In this document: positions 5,772-8,011 of the stretch, in pieces
Position numbering within the stretch: the first letter of the stretch is position 1
Layout of the letters: each line of letters begins with the position of its first letter
Source of the DNA: Phycisphaerales bacterium
GTDB taxonomy: Bacteria > Planctomycetota > Phycisphaerae > Phycisphaerales > UBA1924
Direction: 5' to 3'
Assembly: GCA_029212425.1 (NCBI GenBank)
Contig: JARGNC010000117.1
Coordinates: forward strand, 1-8,011
Length of the DNA stretch: 8,011 nucleotides
Notes under the pieces: generated by a model
Told to the model about the DNA's origin: nothing
The model's input: only the letters and a program-made list of their open reading frames with translations
The model's database searches: none
Program-made: the position numbers and the translations under genes

Positions 5772-8011
5772 ATGTTGAAACAGTTGCTCTCTATACTCGC
5801 GTCGCTCAGACTCACTGTTTTGCTACTCACGCTTGCGATGGTTCTTATTTTTGTAGGGACGCTAGCGCAGACCCAGTTGGGAGTCTGGCAAGCGGTGGAC
5901 ACCTACTTCCGCTCATGGATCGCGATGATCGATCTTGGACACTTGACCGGAGGAGAAACACGACGCATCGGGGTCCCGCTCCCAGGCGGGCTCTCAATAG
6001 CCGCGTTGATGATTCTCAATCTACTCGCGGCTCACATCATCCGATTCAAAGCCAATCGGAAACGCATCGGGATTCTTGTGCTCCATGCTGGACTCATCGT
6101 GCTTCTGCTTGGTGAGTTCGTGACTGGGTTCCTCGAAGACGAGGGGATGATGTCGATCGACGAGGGGCAGCAGACCTCATTCCTTGAAGATATCCGAGAA
6201 GTCGAAATCGCGATCATTGATCCGAGTCATCCAGATCACGATCGTGTTGTCTCGATCTCGATGAACATGATCATCCGTGCGTCGCGTTCGCAGAAACCCA
6301 TCACAGACCAGCGATTGCCATTCTCCATCCGAGTTGATCAATGGATGCCCAATGCGCAGCTGTTCCAGATCCAGCAGCACCATCCCGATCAGAATCCCGC
6401 AACTGCAGGCATCGGACTCGAAGCAATCGCCGAGGGCACTGCTCAGGTTTCGGGTGTTGACGCGAATAAGTCCGATGCCCCCGCGGCGTATGTCACGCTC
6501 CTCCACAACGACGAACCGATCGGGACTTGGATGCTCTCGTCGATGTTGACTGAACTGCAGCGCGTCGAGCACAATGACCAAACCTTCGGCATCGCACTCC
6601 GATACTCCAGAACTTACCTCCCATTCCAGATTCATCTCAACGACTTCAGCCATGACACATTCACAGGCACCTACATCGCGAAGAACTTCTCCAGCGACGT
6701 CCGGATTATTGATCCAGCGCATGGCACCGATCGTGAAGCACGCATCTGGATGAACAACCCGCTCCGGTACGCGGGACGGACTTTCTACCAAGCGTCGTAT
6801 AAACCCGACGGGACCGGAACTGTGCTCCAGGTTGTCCGCAATCCGGGATGGTTGATGCCGTACCTTGCGTGCATCCTTGTGAGCGTGGGGATGATCTACC
6901 ACTTCCTCCAATCCATCACCGCATTTCTTCGACGGCGATTGCGAGAAGGCCCAATCGTATTGGACTCGGATTTGGTGTCCAAGACGCCCCTCGATCGTGC
7001 CTTGCCGATCCTCGTCTTTGGAGTAGGCGTGTTCATCGCGTTCAGCTCTGCGCTGAAGCCGCTCGCACCAAGCGACTTTGATACGCAACGCTTCGCTCAG
7101 CTTCCGGTCTCTTCTGGAGGTCGCATCAAACCTATCGATACCGCAGCGCGATCAATGATGATGATCGCTGGTGGGAAACAGACCACCGAGTCAGCGGAAG
7201 GCGAAGTCTCTGCGGTCCGTTTCATGATTGATCTGATCGCGAATCCAGACCGAATCAGGGACCTCCCGCTCATCCGCGTAGACCATCCCGATGTGCTCGC
7301 ACTGATCAACAAGGATCCTTCACAGAGCGGGCGAATGCCGCTTGATGATATCGAACCATTCTGGCAAGAGATCACGAATCAAGCGAGCCAAGCTCATGCT
7401 GTGGATCCCAAGCAACGCGATGGGTTCCAACGCTCAATTATACAGCTTCACGATCGAGTCAACCGCGTGCTTTCGTACGCGCAGATGCGTCAGCCATACG
7501 CGATCCCCCCGCTCTCACCCGAAGGGCAGTGGCAACCATTCCACGACGCGTTCCTGGATGATCAGGATTCCGAGGTTCCTCATCCGAGTGTTGCGTATCT
7601 GACCTCGATCATGAACGCCGCGAATGTTGGTGATGCGGAGGGCTTTGAGACTGCGGTGGATTCGTACACCGATCTTCTTGAAGATTCGATGCCAACAGTG
7701 ATGCGCAAAATGCGGCTCGAAGTCTGGTTCAATCGTGCATCATTGTTTACCACCACAACCGCGGTCTACCTCCTCGCGTTCCTCTGTGTGTGCGGCTCGT
7801 TTATCATCCGCGCCGGATCACACAGCACCTTGCTTGCTGATCGGCTCCGTTTCAGCTCTTGGATGCTCCTCGTCGTCGCGGTGCTCGTACACACCTTCGC
7901 GATCGGGATGCGGATCTATCTGCAGGATCGCCCACCTGTGACCAACCTCTATTCCTCGGCAATCTTCGTCGGATGGGCATCTGCTCTTGCGGGACTCTTC
8001 ATCGAGCGTTT
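5772..8011 (+). CDS. ccsBA: CcsBA-type ResB-CcsA fusion, cytochrome c synthetase (3' truncated)
   Basis: System II cytochrome c maturation protein, which carries haem across the inner membrane and joins it to CXXCH motifs of apocytochromes. The frame is open from ATG 5772 to the right edge (746 complete codons). The ResB half has helices at about 12-33, 75-91 and 99-117 with H88 in A-A-H-I-I and H105 in V-L-H-A-G, then E-D-E-G-M-M-S-I-D-E-G (122-132), a large periplasmic domain ending N-N-P-L-R-Y-A-G-R-T-F-Y-Q-A-S-Y, and a helix at about 360-379. A further helix at 410-427 is followed by G-R-I-K-P-I-D-T (450-457) and a soluble stretch of about 200 residues. The CcsA half starts with helices near 658-677 and 697-715 (H707) and R-P-P-V-T-N-L-Y-S-S (720-729). 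The haem-binding WWD segment should lie beyond the window. H88 is my candidate for the conserved membrane haem ligand and H707 for the first external His; both are inferred by position. No frameshift is seen. Confidence 0.92.
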   Translation, partial: MLKQLLSILASLRLTVLLLTLAMVLIFVGTLAQTQLGVWQAVDTYFRSWIAMIDLGHLTGGETRRIGVPLPGGLSIAALMILNLLAAHIIRFKANRKRIGILVLHAGLIVLLLGEFVTGFLEDEGMMSIDEGQQTSFLEDIREVEIAIIDPSHPDHDRVVSISMNMIIRASRSQKPITDQRLPFSIRVDQWMPNAQLFQIQQHHPDQNPATAGIGLEAIAEGTAQVSGVDANKSDAPAAYVTLLHNDEPIGTWMLSSMLTELQRVEHNDQTFGIALRYSRTYLPFQIHLNDFSHDTFTGTYIAKNFSSDVRIIDPAHGTDREARIWMNNPLRYAGRTFYQASYKPDGTGTVLQVVRNPGWLMPYLACILVSVGMIYHFLQSITAFLRRRLREGPIVLDSDLVSKTPLDRALPILVFGVGVFIAFSSALKPLAPSDFDTQRFAQLPVSSGGRIKPIDTAARSMMMIAGGKQTTESAEGEVSAVRFMIDLIANPDRIRDLPLIRVDHPDVLALINKDPSQSGRMPLDDIEPFWQEITNQASQAHAVDPKQRDGFQRSIIQLHDRVNRVLSYAQMRQPYAIPPLSPEGQWQPFHDAFLDDQDSEVPHPSVAYLTSIMNAANVGDAEGFETAVDSYTDLLEDSMPTVMRKMRLEVWFNRASLFTTTTAVYLLAFLCVCGSFIIRAGSHSTLLADRLRFSSWMLLVVAVLVHTFAIGMRIYLQDRPPVTNLYSSAIFVGWASALAGLFIER

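Noticed and set aside
5645..6115. Open frame bridging the lipoprotein and ccsBA
   Set aside because: It is out of frame with both, and its translation is Ser/Arg/His-rich without motifs, while both flanking frames show clear protein features.
6177..7088. A 303-codon open frame on the - strand
   Set aside because: It lies wholly inside the ccsBA coding frame, which has recognisable ResB motifs. The antisense product shows no family motif and is rich in charged residues and His, typical of an antisense shadow in GC-rich DNA.

Overview
The window carries the 3' part of a nitrous oxide reductase (nos) gene cluster running into a cytochrome c maturation gene. All genes are on the + strand. In order they are: the C-terminal end of nosZ (cut by the left edge), a four-helix membrane protein best matched to NosB of clade II (atypical) nos clusters, nosD, nosF, nosY, nosL, an unnamed lipoprotein, and a large ResB-CcsA fusion (CcsBA, system II cytochrome c synthetase) cut by the right edge.

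The organism is a Gram-negative-type bacterium with moderately high GC. NosZ has the C-T-E-F-C copper A loop typical of clade II enzymes and is followed directly by nosB. CcsBA has the long form with a G-R-x-K-P-x-D-T element between the ResB and CcsA halves, which I associate with Bacteroidetes, Planctomycetes and relatives. My best guess is a planctomycete of the Phycisphaerae type or another PVC/FCB relative; this is inference, because no rRNA or other marker gene is present.

Layout: positions 1-566 hold the nosZ end with the complete CuA domain. Positions 567-669 are a spacer with two consecutive hairpins and a 9-base direct repeat. Positions 670-5052 are a tight block, nosB-nosD-nosF-nosY-nosL. 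There are 3 bases between nosB and nosD, and the D/F, F/Y and Y/L junctions overlap by 4, 4 and 1 bases with good ribosome binding sites at F, Y and L, so translational coupling is likely. Positions 5053-5145 are a second short spacer with a small hairpin. Positions 5146-8011 hold the lipoprotein and ccsBA, 14 bases apart.

How they work together: NosZ reduces N2O to N2 in the periplasm using the CuA and CuZ centres. NosL (copper lipoprotein) and the NosDFY complex (periplasmic beta-helix protein plus ABC transporter) are known to be needed to build the copper-sulfur CuZ site. NosB is a conserved clade II membrane protein of unsettled role. CcsBA attaches haem to c-type cytochromes, which may include the electron donor to NosZ. 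No nosR, nosG, nosH or cytochrome c gene lies between nosZ and ccsBA. I see no mobile element, RNA gene, CRISPR array or clear pseudogene. The least explained parts are NosB, the lipoprotein, the hairpin spacer after nosZ and the His-rich N-terminus of NosY.
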